NCBI GenBank assembly: GCA_910890315.1
Contig: CAJVGD010000018.1
Span: 434,001 to 498,000, forward strand
Reading direction: 5' to 3'
DNA: 64,000 bases
DNA from: Serendipita indica DSM 11827
Taxonomy: Eukaryota > Basidiomycota > Agaricomycetes > Sebacinales > Serendipitaceae
This document shows, in pieces, positions 1-11,729 of the stretch. The translations under genes and the position numbers were made by a program. How positions within the stretch are numbered: the stretch's first letter is position 1; every line of letters starts with the position of its first letter. The notes beneath the pieces are model-generated. The model ran no database searches. It saw only the letters and a program-made list of their open reading frames with translations, and had not been told where the DNA came from.

Positions 1-31
1 TCTGAAAACTAAAACATCTCCCTCAACAAGC

Positions 32-1381
32 ATGTTCATCTCGCTCGCGCTTCTTGCGCACCTCTTCACGTTCATTTCCGTCGCCCTCTCCCCTTCCCCC
101 GTCGCGGCCGCCCCGTCCCGCTACGTCCACCCAGGGGTATTTCTGTCCCGCCTTCAGCTTGATTTCATCCGCCTCAAAGTCATCTTGAAACTTGAACCGT
201 GGAAGACTGCCTACGATGCAATGCTCGCAACGCCCATGGCCTTTCTTAACCGCACCGCTACGCCCTGGCAAGTCGTCGAGTGTGGATCCAATTCAAATCC
301 AAACAAGGGATGTACACCCGAGCGTCAGGACGCATTAGCGGCGTATGCAATGTCTTTGGCATGGTATATTGAGCGCAAAGAAGTCTATGCTCAAAAGGCA
401 CTCGAGTACATGAATGCGTGGTCCTATGTTCTCCAGGGTCATAATAATACAAACGCACCCCTACAGACTGGATGGTCTGGCGCCAACTGGGCGCGCGCAG
501 CAGAGATTATGCGACATACTTACCCAGGTATGCGTCCTTTTCTAATCTCTTCTCCTTCTCACGCAGTATATCTAGGTTGGCAAGCAGCGGATATCGCTCA
601 ATTCGAGACCATGCTCCGAACGGCCTATGTCCCTCAACTCCTGGTTGGTTCAAATAGCAACGGCAACTGGGAACTCGGTACGCACGTCTCTCATCTCGAC
701 GTATGAAGCAACTGAACCACCTAACCAGTCATGATGGAAGCCGCAATCGGCATTGCCGTTTTCCTCGAAGATTCCTCCGTCTACGACGCCGCCATGGCCA
801 AGTTCCTCGGTCGTGTACCAGCGTACATCTACCTCTCCTCTGACGGAGACCTTCCGAAAATCGCTCCTTCGCAAAATGCCACACTCAATACGCCCGCCAA
901 ACTCATCAAATACTGGCAATACCAGGACACGTTCGTCGACGGTCTCACCCAAGAGACCTGCCGCGACTATGCACATGCAGGATATGGTCTCGCGTCCATT
1001 GGACACGTCATGGAGACGGCGAGAATCCAGGGTGACAACATGTACTCTGACGGATGGGGTCGTCTCAAGGACTTTGGAACGAGACTGTTCAAAGCCCTCG
1101 AGTTCCACGCCCAGTATGAGCCTACGGGTGGAAACTTGACGGTACCAAGCTGGTTGTGCAATGGAACCATCAGTCGTGGTTTGGGTCCAATTACCGAAGT
1201 TGGCCTCAACGCCCTCCATGCCCGCTTGCGCTACCCACTTCCATACACGGAAAAGTACCGTTGCTCAGAGACCGGCTGGAACAAACTATCTCTTCGTCGC
1301 TTGGGAAACGCTCACTCACGGTGGATGCGAGTCTGGATGGGGATGGTGGTAATCTCTTTCTTTGCACATACAGAACAGTAG
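32..1381 (+). CDS. AlgL-like secreted lyase, copy 1 (frame-shifted C-terminus)
   Basis: First of five related genes, and the only one on the plus strand. It starts with a hydrophobic signal peptide (MFISLALLAHLF...), then the family core: HPGVFLSRLQLDFIR, ERQDALAAYAMSLAWY, LQTGWSGANWARAAEI. Introns 528-575 and 678-728 sit exactly where its paralogues have theirs; after the second splice the conserved GNWELVMMEA block is restored. The family fold is that of alginate/chondroitin AC lyases (PF05426-like), so a secreted polysaccharide lyase role is likely but the substrate is unknown. Oddity: the paralogues end QRPAGTN-LF-GWETLTHAG; here that block is present at about 1266-1330 but in another frame, because the preceding stretch is 2 nt shorter than in the paralogues. 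The main frame therefore ends in an unrelated tail (stop at 1379-1381). It may be a recently altered or non-functional copy. Confidence 0.8.
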
Positions 1382-1417
1382 AATGTATACACACTCTTTC
1401 TCTCTCAAATCGACAAA

Positions 1418-2701
1418 CTAGGCCGTATTTCCGGCATGTGTCAGCGTCTCCCATCCAAGGAACAACCAGTTTGTGCCCGCAGGTCGCTGATTCTGCGTCA
1501 AGGTCTGCGTATTCGTCATCCCAAAACCAAGTCTCGTGTTCATCGCGTTGAACCCAATCTCGGTAACCGGTCCCAGACCCAGCGTCAGCGTTCCATCGCA
1601 AAGCCAGCTAGGTACCGACGCTCCCAATTGATAAAGAGAGTGGAACCCGAGTGCATAGCGCAATCTTGTACCAATGTCGCCGGTATAGAGATCGGTGCCT
1701 TGGATGCGGGATGTTTCGGCGACGTGGCCAATCGATGCGATGCCGTAGCCAGTGTGAACAAAGTCGCGGCACGTCTCTTGAGCGATACCATTGACAAATG
1801 TTGTCTGACCTTGCCAAAAGCTGATGATTTGTGCTTTGGTCGTCTGCGGGCTACCCGGCGCAGCCTTTGGATAACTGCCATCCGTATCCAAGTAGACAAA
1901 CGCTGGTACGCGTCCAAGGTATCGATTCATCGCCTTGTCGTAGCTAGTCTTGTCGTTGAGAAACACGGCAATCCCTTGAGCGGCTTCCATCATTACTATG
2001 AGAACGTTAGTCTAGTTTCGTGGGCTGTACTAATGGACAACCCACCTAGGTCCCAGTTCCCGGTGCGGGCGTCGCCATTGATGACTTCGGGGAGATAAAC
2101 ATTGCGCAACATATTCTCGAACTTGGTAATATCACTCGATGCCCAGCCTAAGCACGCCATTAGTTAAGAACGTGGACAAGAAATGAAATCTACCTGTATA
2201 GGTATAACGAATAATCTCTGCCGCTCTAGCCCAAGACGTTCCAGACCAACCGGTTTGCAAAGGAGCATTGTCGCCGGTATGGTCTGTAATGACGCCCGAC
2301 CAAGCATTGAAATACGAGATTGCCTTCTTCGCATATTTGCTATCCTGGCTCACGTACCACGCCAACGCATTGCCGTAAGCAGCGAGCGCATCTTGCCTCT
2401 CATCTGTACAACCGTTGTTTGGATTGGAGGATGGCCCACAGTTGACAACCGAGCGAGGGGAAGGGGTGCGGGACTGAGAGAGGAGTTGTTCGTTTAAGAG
2501 TGCGGTGTAAGCATTTGACCACGGTTGTGCGCCTGCGTTGACTTTGCTCCGGATAAAGTTGAGCTGAGCGGTGTTGAGGAGCACGCCAGGATGTACGAAT
2601 GATGCAGGTGCCCGAGCGGTGATATTTACCGCTGCAGATGGGTATGCAAGCGCACCAGCAAAGAGCGCAGCGACGAAAGAAGACAAGGCGAGTAACTGCA
2701 T
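1418..2701 (-). CDS. AlgL-like secreted lyase, copy 2
   Basis: Intact member of the lyase array, convergent with copy 1 and only 36 bp away. Exons are 2194-2701, 2046-2147 and 1418-1995, giving 395 residues. Signal peptide MQLLALSSFVAALFAGALA, then HPGVLLNTAQLNFIRSKVN, ERQDALAAYGNALAWYVSQ, LQTGWSGTSWARAAEII, GNWDLVMMEAAQGIAVF, ETCRDFVHTGYGIASIGH and the C-terminal GWETLTHAGNTA. The order of blocks resembles the alginate lyase domain (PF05426): a secreted helical-toroid lyase acting on acidic polysaccharide. Substrate (alginate, glucuronan, pectin-like) cannot be told from sequence. The start is chosen because every paralogue begins MQLL followed by a hydrophobic stretch. Confidence 0.85.
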
Positions 2702-3600
2702 CTTGGTATCGACGGGAAGAGGATAATGGGCAAGGGAGACTCACTGACTCCTTTTTATGCTCGATATTTCACGTAAATGACATAAACATTGACCGACTGC
2801 GCCATCTAACAGGTGCATAGTCAACTCCATCAAGAGTCCCGGTGACGGGCATCCCAATTCCTAAGGTTGTATGTTTCCGATGCGGACTCTCACCCTGTAC
2901 CGAGAGAAGAGGCGCCATCTGTCTACGCAGGAGCACACCTCAACAGGTCGAGAGCTGTCGGGAGGTTTGGTGGCGACCGACCGACGCCCGCTCGTCGGCA
3001 CATCCCTCCTTCTCTTAGCCCCGATCGATGCGGAGAACCCGATGCTTGAATTACGCAGAAGCGCTCACCGATGGGACCATTTTGCCCGCAGCTGAACATC
3101 ATGCGGATCTATCTCGATGCGGTCAGGAGTGCCCATATCACATTCAGCGATGACATACCAGGTGATAATCATATAGATCAGATGGCGCCTAAAGGTGCCC
3201 CTAGATAGGCGCTGTCGTTGTTGGAGACGAGCTATCACTGCCCGCGGCCAATGCTCGTGGTAACAACTCATTTCGACCAGCTTCTACTCGCAGTTCCCTG
3301 GATCAAACGTGCTTCAAACATGGTTGAAAGTCGCTAGGAGGCTATCTGGATTCTGCGGGAGGCTCGCCTATTGTCCTGGATGAGGTTGCGTCCAAGTTTC
3401 GTTACACACTCGAACTGGCCGCGAGTTGTGATGCATTCCGAATCTTCGTAGCTCTTGATAGTAGGCATTCTCAGTATTGTTCTCTTCACGCCATCTCCAC
3501 AAAGTCTCCAACAAGCACTCATTGAATGACCGTTGGACAAAGGAATTGAAAGCTGCGATTTCTGTATCGAAATACAAGGATATTGACTATATAGTGTCTT
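2702..3600. other. intergenic, promoter side of lyase copy 2
   Basis: No supported gene. It holds the upstream region of lyase copy 2 and the 3' flank of copy 3. Short open frames here have no recognisable motifs. Confidence 0.5.
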
Positions 3601-4887
3601 CTACGCCGTATTTCCCGCATGTGTAAGCGTCTCCCACCCAAGGAATAACCAGTTCGTACCCGCCGGTCGCTGGTTCTGTGTCAATATCTGCGTATTTGCC
3701 ATTCCATAACCAAGACGCGTATTCATCGCATTGAACCCAATCTCCGTGACTGGGCCCAGACCCAATATCAACTTTCCTTTGCAAAGCCAACTGGGCACCG
3801 TCGCGCCTAGCTGATAAAGTGAATGGAATCCAAGTGCATGGCGCAATCTCGTGCCAACTTCTCCGGTATAGAGATCGGTGCCTTGGATGCGGGATGTCTC
3901 GGCGACATGTCCAATCGACGCGATGCTATAGCCGGTATGAACAAAGTCGCGACACGTCTCTTGTGCAATACCGTTGACAAATGTCGACTGGTCATGCCAA
4001 AAGCTGATAATTTGGGCCTTGGTTGTCTGCGGACTACCAGGGGCGGCCTTTGGGTAACTGCTGTCTGTTTCCAAGTATACGAATGCGGGTACGCGTCCAA
4101 GGTACCTGTTCATTGCCTTGTCGTAACTCGCCTTATCATTGAGAAACACTGCGATCCCTTGTGAGGCTTCCATCATCACTATACTAGGGTTAGCATAGCT
4201 TGCGAACACTTGAATTCCATGACTTACCTAGGTCCCAGTTGCCAGTACGTGGATCACCGTTGATGATTGCGGACAGATAGACGTTGCGCAACATACTCTC
4301 AAATTTTGTAATATCACTGGAAGCCCAACCTGAACAGGACGTTAAACGAAGAAGGCATGGAGGAGGTAAGACTGACCACTATACGTATGGCGAATAATCT
4401 CTGCCGCTCTAGCCCACGACGTGCCAGACCAAGCGGTTTGCAAAGGAGCATTAGGCCCGGTGTGGTCCGTAATGACGCCCGACCAGGCGTTGAAATACGA
4501 GATTGCCTTCTTCGCATATTTGCTATCTTGACTCACATACCATGCCAACGCGTTGCCGTAAGCAGCGAGCGCGTCTTGCCTCTCATTCGTACACCCATTA
4601 TCCGGGTTAGATGATCTTCCACAATTGACGACGGAACGAGGAGTCGGATTGCGTGACTGAGAGAGAAGTTGCTCCTTTAAAAGCGCGCTGTAGGCGCCGG
4701 ACCATGGTTGCGCACCTGCGTTGACTTTGCTCCGGATAAAGTTGAGCTGAGCGGTGTTTAGGAGCACACCAGGATGCACAAATGACGCAGGGGCGTAAGC
4801 AGTGATGTTGGCTGCTGGAGCGGGGTCCGAAATCATACTAGCAAAGAAGGCAGTGAGAGAGGGGAACAGGGTGAGCAATAACTGCAT
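3601..4887 (-). CDS. AlgL-like secreted lyase, copy 3
   Basis: Intact paralogue of copy 2. Exons 4377-4887, 4228-4329 and 3601-4178 give 396 residues; exon 2 (102 nt) and exon 3 (578 nt) have the same lengths as in copies 2, 4 and 5. Signal peptide MQLLLTLFPSLTAFFASM, then ANITAYAPASFVHPG, ERQDALAAYGNALAWY, LQTAWSGTSWARAAEII, GNWDLVMMEA and GWETLTHAGNTA. An upstream in-frame ATG (4900-4902) would add MIDPK; the inner start is preferred because all siblings begin MQLL. A secreted polysaccharide lyase role is inferred from the family. One family position differs: LQTGWSG in the siblings is LQTAWSG here. Confidence 0.85.
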
Positions 4888-5743
4888 CTTGGGGTCAATC
4901 AAGAGATGGTGAGGATTGAGAATCTTTGCCGGTTTCTTTTATGCTCCAGATGTCACACAAACGTAGAGTCGCTCATTCACCGCAGTATCCATTGACAGGA
5001 TAGCCTGACTCCATTCGAAGGTCCGATATCGGTGGTCTATGAGTTCAATTTTTTAGTGTTTGTGTGTTCGCAAAGCAGAGGTTTGGTGGCGGACCTCCTC
5101 CGCTCATCGGCACTCCCCCTTCTATTTAGCGCCGCTCAGGATGAAGGATGCAGGGAGTTGAATTATGTAAAAGCGTCGCATTCAAAGTGAATTATGATCC
5201 AAGATGGACAATGGGTGGGGCTATCTTGAAGTGGTCGGATTTTTGACGATGGCATACCAGATGATGACCGCAAAGATCAAACGGCGCTAATAAAGGCGCG
5301 AAATAAGCGCCTTCCTTGTGGTTGATGGGTTTTCACATGTTGATTGTTAATCATCAACATTACGGAGAGAGTATCTTCAATGTCGGGTCCAACTTTAGTT
5401 GGGTTAGGGACGAACTTGTACTGGAACAAATGACGCACTACGACCACTTAGAACCCCTGATAGTATCACCTACCTATCATATCATCTATACAGATGCCTC
5501 AACCAGCCCATTCGATGGTCGCCGCTTTGATCCAAGCTTTATGGCTGAGCATCGCGTCGGGGAAAGGTGTGACGCGTTGCGACTTTTCTTAGATCATGAA
5601 CGTCGATATTATCAGTTGATATACCTCTCCTTCAACTTCCTCTAAGCGAGCACCTGACCAGATAAGCATTTATTTACTTGGCCAAAGGCAGTGAAGTTAT
5701 GATACCGTATCAAAGTACTATGTCATCCGTTAGTTGTTTCCTT
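4888..5743. other. intergenic between lyase copy 3 and a relic
   Basis: Upstream region of lyase copy 3. An open frame at 5316-5645 (+) shows no recognised domain or signal peptide and is not called. Confidence 0.4.
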
Positions 5744-5890
5744 CTATGCCGCATTGGCCGCATGTGTAAGCGTTTCCCATCCAAGGAACAGCCAGTTCGT
5801 TCCCGCGGGCCGTTGGTTCTGCGTCAACATCTGTGTGTTTGCCATCCCATAACCAAGCCTCGTATTCATCGCGTTGAGCCCAATCTCCGC
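5744..5890 (-). pseudogene. AlgL-like lyase relic (3' end only)
   Basis: A 147-bp block matches only the last part of the lyase genes: reversed, it reads EIGLNAMNTRLGYGMAN, then QRPAGTNWLFLGWETLTHA and a stop at the family position. The match stops abruptly at about 5890 inside what would be exon 3, and the rest of the gene is absent between here and copy 4. It is a remnant of a sixth array member, left by unequal recombination or deletion. The short preserved part is still uninterrupted, so the loss may be fairly recent. Confidence 0.8.
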
Positions 5891-6780
5891 AAAGATCATT
5901 TGAAACAGGACATGCGAAGCGATGAGGTGCCCTTTCGACTATTGAGGCATTTCCCGAGAGTCCAGTTGGGCGGGCGACAGGTTTCGTTCCTCAGTCTTAC
6001 ATATTTACGACGTAACTCTCGCGATAACCACGAAGAGATGGAATTGTCAGTCTATGGGAGGAGAGAGTGTCGACCAGTGGGAAGCTGTTGGGACGTCGGT
6101 GTGGGGCTGCCGGGACCACTGTCGATCAATTCTAGAGTCGATCAACGCCGTGCCACGCGGAGAATGTGAAAGAGCCTAGTTTCACAAATAAGGGGCGACT
6201 ATGGGCGCAGTGTGCGCGCAGGCAATCAGAGATGTCAACACCGCTTTCAAGGAGAGCTTACCGACTTCCCATGAATTGAGTCATCCCTCAAGGAGTTTGA
6301 CATAATGATTCTCATTGGAATAGACTGAGAATCACACGGATGTCTGCCGCTGAATCTAGCTTCAACTAGCGGCGGAGCTCCAGCCACGGCTTCATCTCTA
6401 TCAAGACAGGTGAAACAGTTCATAAGCACGGCCCATAGTTCATGGGAGACTTATTCAGCTCTAAGCGGTGCAGCTATGCGACTATAATGGGGTCAGGTCT
6501 AAGTTTCGTCGTTTGACTAGTACCCCCAGCTGAACACATAACTCTTCTCGTTGTTCTACACTCTTGATACTCAACCATATAGCTTTATGCTGCTTCTCGG
6601 TGTGGACGGACAAGTGACGCCTGAAGAGCGGGCTAAATCAGACCTGAGAACGAAACGGTGCAGCATTATAATGTACTTATCGGTTGAACTCGTTTAGTTA
6701 GGCACGAGGTTTCGATTCTCAAAGCGAGCAAGCGTGTGATTCCTGTCGAAATACAATGAAAACTTTGTAGATACTCTCTC
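5891..6780. other. intergenic, no gene seen
   Basis: Follows the abrupt end of the lyase relic. No motif-bearing frame on either strand. Probably the sequence that replaced the missing part of the sixth copy. Confidence 0.4.
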
Positions 6781-8063
6781 CTATGCCGTATTTCCCGCAT
6801 GAGTCAGCGTTTCCCATCCAAGGAATAAGAGATTTGTTCCAGCAGGACGCTGATTCTGCGTCAAAGTTTGAGTATTCGTCATCGAGTATCCAAGTCTAGT
6901 GTTCATGGCGTTGAACCCAATCTCCGTAACCGGTCCCAAGCCTAGGTTCAGATTTCCGTTGCAGAGCCAATTAGGAACTGATGCTCCTAGTTGGTACTGC
7001 GAGTGGAAACCAAGTGCATAGCGGAGGCGAGTGCCAATATCTCCAGTATACAGGTCCGTCCCCTGAATACGAGACGTTTCTGCAACATGGCCGATGGAAG
7101 CGATTCCATACCCAGTGTGTGCAAAGTCACGGCAGGTTTCTTGAGCAATGCCATTGACGAATGTGCTTTGACCTTGCCAGTAGTCGATGATCGCCGCTTT
7201 CGTAGTCTGGGGGCTCCCAGGTGCGCCTTTTGGATAGTCGCCATCGGTTGTGAGGTATACGTAGGCGGGAACGCGGCCGAGGAACCTTGTCATCGCCTTG
7301 TCATGGCTAAACTTATCATTTAGAAAGACGGAGATGGCTTGCGCTGCTTCCATCATGACTATAAAGGCGTTGGAGAGATTGATGAAATGACGAGGAAACT
7401 TACCGAGCTCTCAATTTCCGTTACTATTCGAGCCACCGATTATCTCAGGAAGATAGATGTTGCGCAACATATTCTCAAACTTGGTGATGTCGCCCGAAGA
7501 CCAGCCTGCGTATTGCATCAGATATGAGAAGCACATAGAGAGGTACACTCACCAGTATATGTATAACGAATAATCTCCGCAGCCCTTGCCCAGGATGTAC
7601 CAGACCAGCCCGTCTGGAGCTTGGCGTTGGAGTAGGTATGGTCCGTGATTGTACCCGCCCAAGCGTTAAAGTACGAGATTGCCTTCTTCGCGTACTTGCT
7701 ATCCTGGCTCACATACCACGCCAATGCATTTCCGTATGCCGCGAGTGCATCTTGTCGTTCCTCCTTGCACCCATTCCCCGGGTTCTGAGACCCAGATCCA
7801 CACTCGACGACCGAACGAGGCGATGGTGTCCGGGACTGTGACAAAAGAGAGTGTCCAAGCATGGAGCTGTACGCGTCGGACCATGGTTGTGCCCCAGCGT
7901 TGACTTTGCTGCGGATAAAGTTGAGTTGTGAGGAGCTGAGTAGAACTCCAGGATGAGTAAAGGATGCGGGTGCACGTGCAGTAATGTTTGACGCTGGAGC
8001 TGGATACGCGACAGCGACGCCAAAAAGAGTGGCAGCAAGCGGGATCAAACTGAGGAGCTGCAT
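6781..8063 (-). pseudogene. AlgL-like secreted lyase, copy 4, with in-frame stop
   Basis: Same architecture as copies 2, 3 and 5: exons 7553-8063, 7404-7505 and 6781-7358, signal peptide MQLLSLIPLAATLFGVAVA, ERQDALAAYGNALAWYVSQ, LQTGWSGTSWARAAEII, GWETLTHAGNTA. In exon 2 the invariant Trp of GNWEL is replaced by TGA (plus-strand tca at 7411-7413), so the normal splice form stops after about 200 residues. All other blocks are intact, which suggests a young nonsense change. An alternative GT 12 nt upstream in exon 2 would splice in phase and skip the stop at the cost of SNGNWEL; that donor is weak and this rescue is speculative. Promoter and leader closely resemble those of copy 5. Confidence 0.75.
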
Positions 8064-9178
8064 CCTTGATATCGAAGAGGCGACGATAATGCCCTCAAGA
8101 TGCAAATTGTCTCCTCTTATCTTGAGCAGGAGGTCAGCTCGAGATAGAAAACCGCAAGGTGCGGTATCCCCTGGCCGCGAACCCTCTAAATTACGAGTCC
8201 TCGAGCCGACGTAGGTACCTTCTGGAAATAATCATGGTCATTCATCGTCATATGCGACCAAAGCGGACTCTCACACTCTGCATCGGGAAGGCGTCTGTTG
8301 TTGGTGTCCTCATGATCCATTGCCCTAAAATGCGCCAACCGACGGGCGGACTTCGGTGTCTTGAATAGGCTGAAAGGTCGATGATTGAATAAAGCTCGCG
8401 TCTTGTCGGGTCTGGATCCGGCGCACCGCTCGGGCGATGAATTAGGACACGCTGGACTCTATGAGCACCGCAAACTCTGTTGAAGAGAAACATGAATTCT
8501 CCCATGACTTATGTTTTCGCTTAGCATAGGTGGCAAGCTCCTTCCAAGAATCATTGAGACCGCAAGCCCAACGCCGACCCGGAAGCGACGTGAAAGAGCA
8601 AATATTTATCAATATAAGTATCTATATGGGGTTTAAATGCGAAAATGCTGACCTCATGACATCCGTCCTCTGCGAAGTCCGTAGCGCGACCAGTGGGAAG
8701 AGGAAATCCCGCCTCACTCGCGAGAGCACGAAGCCAGGAGCATCTCTGACTGTAAATTGACGGATAGGTGTCCCCGTATCGAGGTATATTGTCCCATTCA
8801 GAATACGGGTCATCGTTTGGCAACATTTCCTCCGGTTTCTGGATGAATTTGTTTTCACAGAGACATTTTGTGCAATAGAGGCTCGTAATGGCAGGTTTCC
8901 ATTCCAATGTCGGTCGCGGTGGGATCCAGCTTGCTCTCGACCACCTGCTGGTGAGAGCGAGTGAGTGTTGTAGTGAACCATTTGGTCAGGTAAACACTCA
9001 AAAGGTGGTTCCACATCTAATAGTAGGCTCATCACGAGAGAGGTACCAGTAATGCCCATCCAATATTCGTCACAAGGTCAAAACACGACTGGACTAAATC
9101 GAAGTTAAGTCTCGGTCAAGCGAATGAGTTTTGTGATTCCATGTCAGATTAAGAAGACAATTTGCTAGAGATCTCTCT
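8064..9178. other. duplicated upstream region with an old coding relic
   Basis: The part next to copy 4 (about 8100-8300) aligns by eye with the region upstream of copy 5 (about 10500-10700). Farther out, about 8630-8960 resembles 11045-11400. On the minus strand both contain a similar stretch (DFAEDGCHEV here, DFTEEGCHEV there) and a shared block ending near 8945 and 11375. No complete gene is present, so this looks like the flank of an older gene duplicated together with the lyases. Confidence 0.5.
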
Positions 9179-10461
9179 TTATGCCGTGTTCCCCGCATGC
9201 GTCAGTGTCTCCCACCCAACGAACAGCAAATTCGTCCCGGCAGGACGCTGATTCTGCGTTAGCGTTTGGGTATTCGTCATCGCATATCCAAGCCTAGTGT
9301 TCATAGCGTTGAACCCAATCTCGGTGATCGGTCCCAAGCCTAGGTTCAGATCGCCATTGCAGAGCCAAGTAGGAACTGAGGCTCCCAACTCATACTGCGA
9401 GTGAAAACCGAGAGCATAGCGGAGGCGTGTGCCGATATCTCCAGTGTAGAGATCCGTACCTTGGATACGAGACGTCTCCGCGACGTGGCCGATGGATGCA
9501 ATGCCGTATCCAGTGTGAACAAAGTCGCGGCACGTCTCTTGAGCAATACCGTTAACGAATGTAGTTTGACCTTGCCAGTAGTCGATAATTGCCGCTTTCG
9601 TAGTCTGGGGGCTCCCGGGTGCGCCCTTTGGATAGTCACCATCGGTTGTGAGATAGACATAGGCGGGAACACGGCCGAGGTACTTTGTCATCGCTTTGTC
9701 GTAGCTAGTCTTGTCCTCGAGGAAGACTGAAATGGCCTGTGCTGCCTCCATCATGACTAGAGATTTGTTAGAGAAACCGACCAAGGTATGGAATGAGCTG
9801 ACCGAGTTCCCAGTTGCCGTTACTATTCGAGCCTCCAATAATCTCTGGGAGGTACACATTGCGCAACATGTTCGAAAACGTGGTGATATCGCTCGAAGAC
9901 CATCCTACGTACTATGTCGGTCATGGAAACACCAGGTAGAATGCAAGACGTACCAGTGTATGTATATCGAATGATCTCTGCGGCCCTTGCCCACGACGTA
10001 CCAGCCCAGCCCGTCTGGAGCTTGGCGTTGGAGTTGGTGTGGTCCGTAATCGTACCCGCCCAAGCGTTAAAGTACGAAATGGCCTTTTTCGCATACTTGC
10101 TATCCTGGCTTATATACCATGCCAGTGCATTTCCGTACGCCGCGAGAGCGTCCTGTCTTTCCTCCGTGCACCCGTTATTGGGGTTGGAGTAAGAACCACA
10201 CTCGACGACAGAGCGAGGCGAAGGGGTGCGGGATTGCGAGAGAAGAGCGTGTCCGAGCATAGAGCTGTACGCATTCGACCATGGTTGTGCACCAGAGTTG
10301 ACTTTGGTACGGATAAAGTCGAGCTGGGAGGAGCTGAGCAGGACACCAGGATGAGTGAAAGATGAAGGGGCACGCGCGGTTATGTTTGAAACCGGAGCTG
10401 GATACGCGAGGGTAACGCTGAAAAGAGTGGCGGCGAGTGGGATCAAACTGAGGAGCTGCAT
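9179..10461 (-). CDS. AlgL-like secreted lyase, copy 5
   Basis: Intact sister of copy 4. Exons 9954-10461, 9803-9904 and 9179-9756 give 395 residues. Signal peptide MQLLSLIPLAATLFSVTLA, ITARAPSSFTHPGVLL, ERQDALAAYGNALAWYISQ, LQTGWAGTSWARAAEII, SNSNGNWELVMMEAAQAI, ETCRDFVHTGYGIASIGH and GWETLTHAGNTA. Here the exon 2 Trp lost in copy 4 is present. Copies 4 and 5 share leader peptide, upstream sequence and most of exon 3, so they are the youngest pair in the array. Family membership suggests a secreted polysaccharide lyase; expression and substrate are unknown. Confidence 0.85.
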
Positions 10462-11729
10462 CCTTGTTATCGACGAGACGACGATGAGGATAGGACGACG
10501 AAAATTGCCTCCTTTTATCTTGAGCAAGAGGCAGGCTCGGGATCTAAAACACAAGTTACGGCGCCCCCTGGCCGGTACCCTTCGAAATGAAGAACCCTCG
10601 GACCAACGCAGGTGCCGTCTGGAAATATTTATGATTATTAATTATCATACGCGACCAAAGCGGACTCTCACACTCTGCATGGCGAAGTCGTCTAACGTTG
10701 GTGTCCTCATGATCCATTGCCCTGAAATGTGCCGACCGATGGGACGGACTTCGGAGTCGCGACTCGATCGAGAGGCTACAGAGTGGGTTGTCCAAGAATA
10801 GTGTTGCGCGTCGTCGAATCTGGGTCCTGCGCGACGCTCGGATGCTGAATCATTGGTCCCCAGGTTTGATGGGCGCTATGAGCATAGCAAAGTAAACCAA
10901 AGAGAAATGTATTTTCTCCCATGACTGGCGGCTTCCGTTGATCCCGGCAGTAAACTCCTTCCGAATGTCATTGGGAGCGCGAGCCCAGGCCAGGCAAGAA
11001 GGTGAACGTGAAACAAACAATCTATGTGATCATAAGGATTGGGAATTTGATCAAATAGGGAAATCCTGACCTCATGACACCCTTCCTCCGTGAAGTCGCG
11101 CGTCGAGCGAGCAGCGGGAAGAGAGAAACCCATACGAATCGCGGGAGAAACAAGTTGAAGAGTATCCAGAGGCACAAATGGGTGGGTAGACGTGCATGTG
11201 TAGTAAGATGACACCCCACATGCGTTGCAAGTCGTAAGTTTGCCATGGCTTCCTGCAATTTGCCGGTGGATAGTTGATTACAGAAGCATTTCGAGGTGAC
11301 AGAGATACTTTCAAGATGCTCTCCAGTTCGATGTCGGTCGCGGTGGGATCCAACTTTGTTCTCGACCACCTGCTGGTTGGACAAGTCGTCATTATTCAAG
11401 ATCCAAAGTGCTTGACATGAGCTCAGTGATGGTCTAATATTCAACGACGCAAGTAGATAGTAGGACGCTGCCATGGCTTCGGACTTTTGAAATGATCGAC
11501 AAATTGAGGTTGGGTCGCGCCAACCAAGGAGAAGACCGGTCGTCAATGCATCGTAATCACGCTCGCAATATTTACTAAAGTGACTGCATCTTCTAGCGCA
11601 ACAGACGCCGACAGACCCTTTACGCCGCTATCTCCGTGAGGCGCAGCTCCAATCATTATAAAGACCTGCCAACTTAAACCCTGCCAACCAAACACATGCG
11701 TTCCTTTCCTTTCCTCACATTGGAGAGTG
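10462..11729. other. upstream of lyase copy 5 with duplicated relic
   Basis: Contains the second copy of the duplicated region described upstream of lyase copy 4 (about 10500-10700 and 11045-11400). The end next to the hydrolase should hold that gene's promoter. No intact gene. Confidence 0.4.

Noticed and set aside
32-10461. Lyase array as recent bacterial horizontal transfer
   Set aside because: All copies have typical fungal introns at shared positions and base use like the neighbours; an old transfer cannot be excluded but nothing here shows one.
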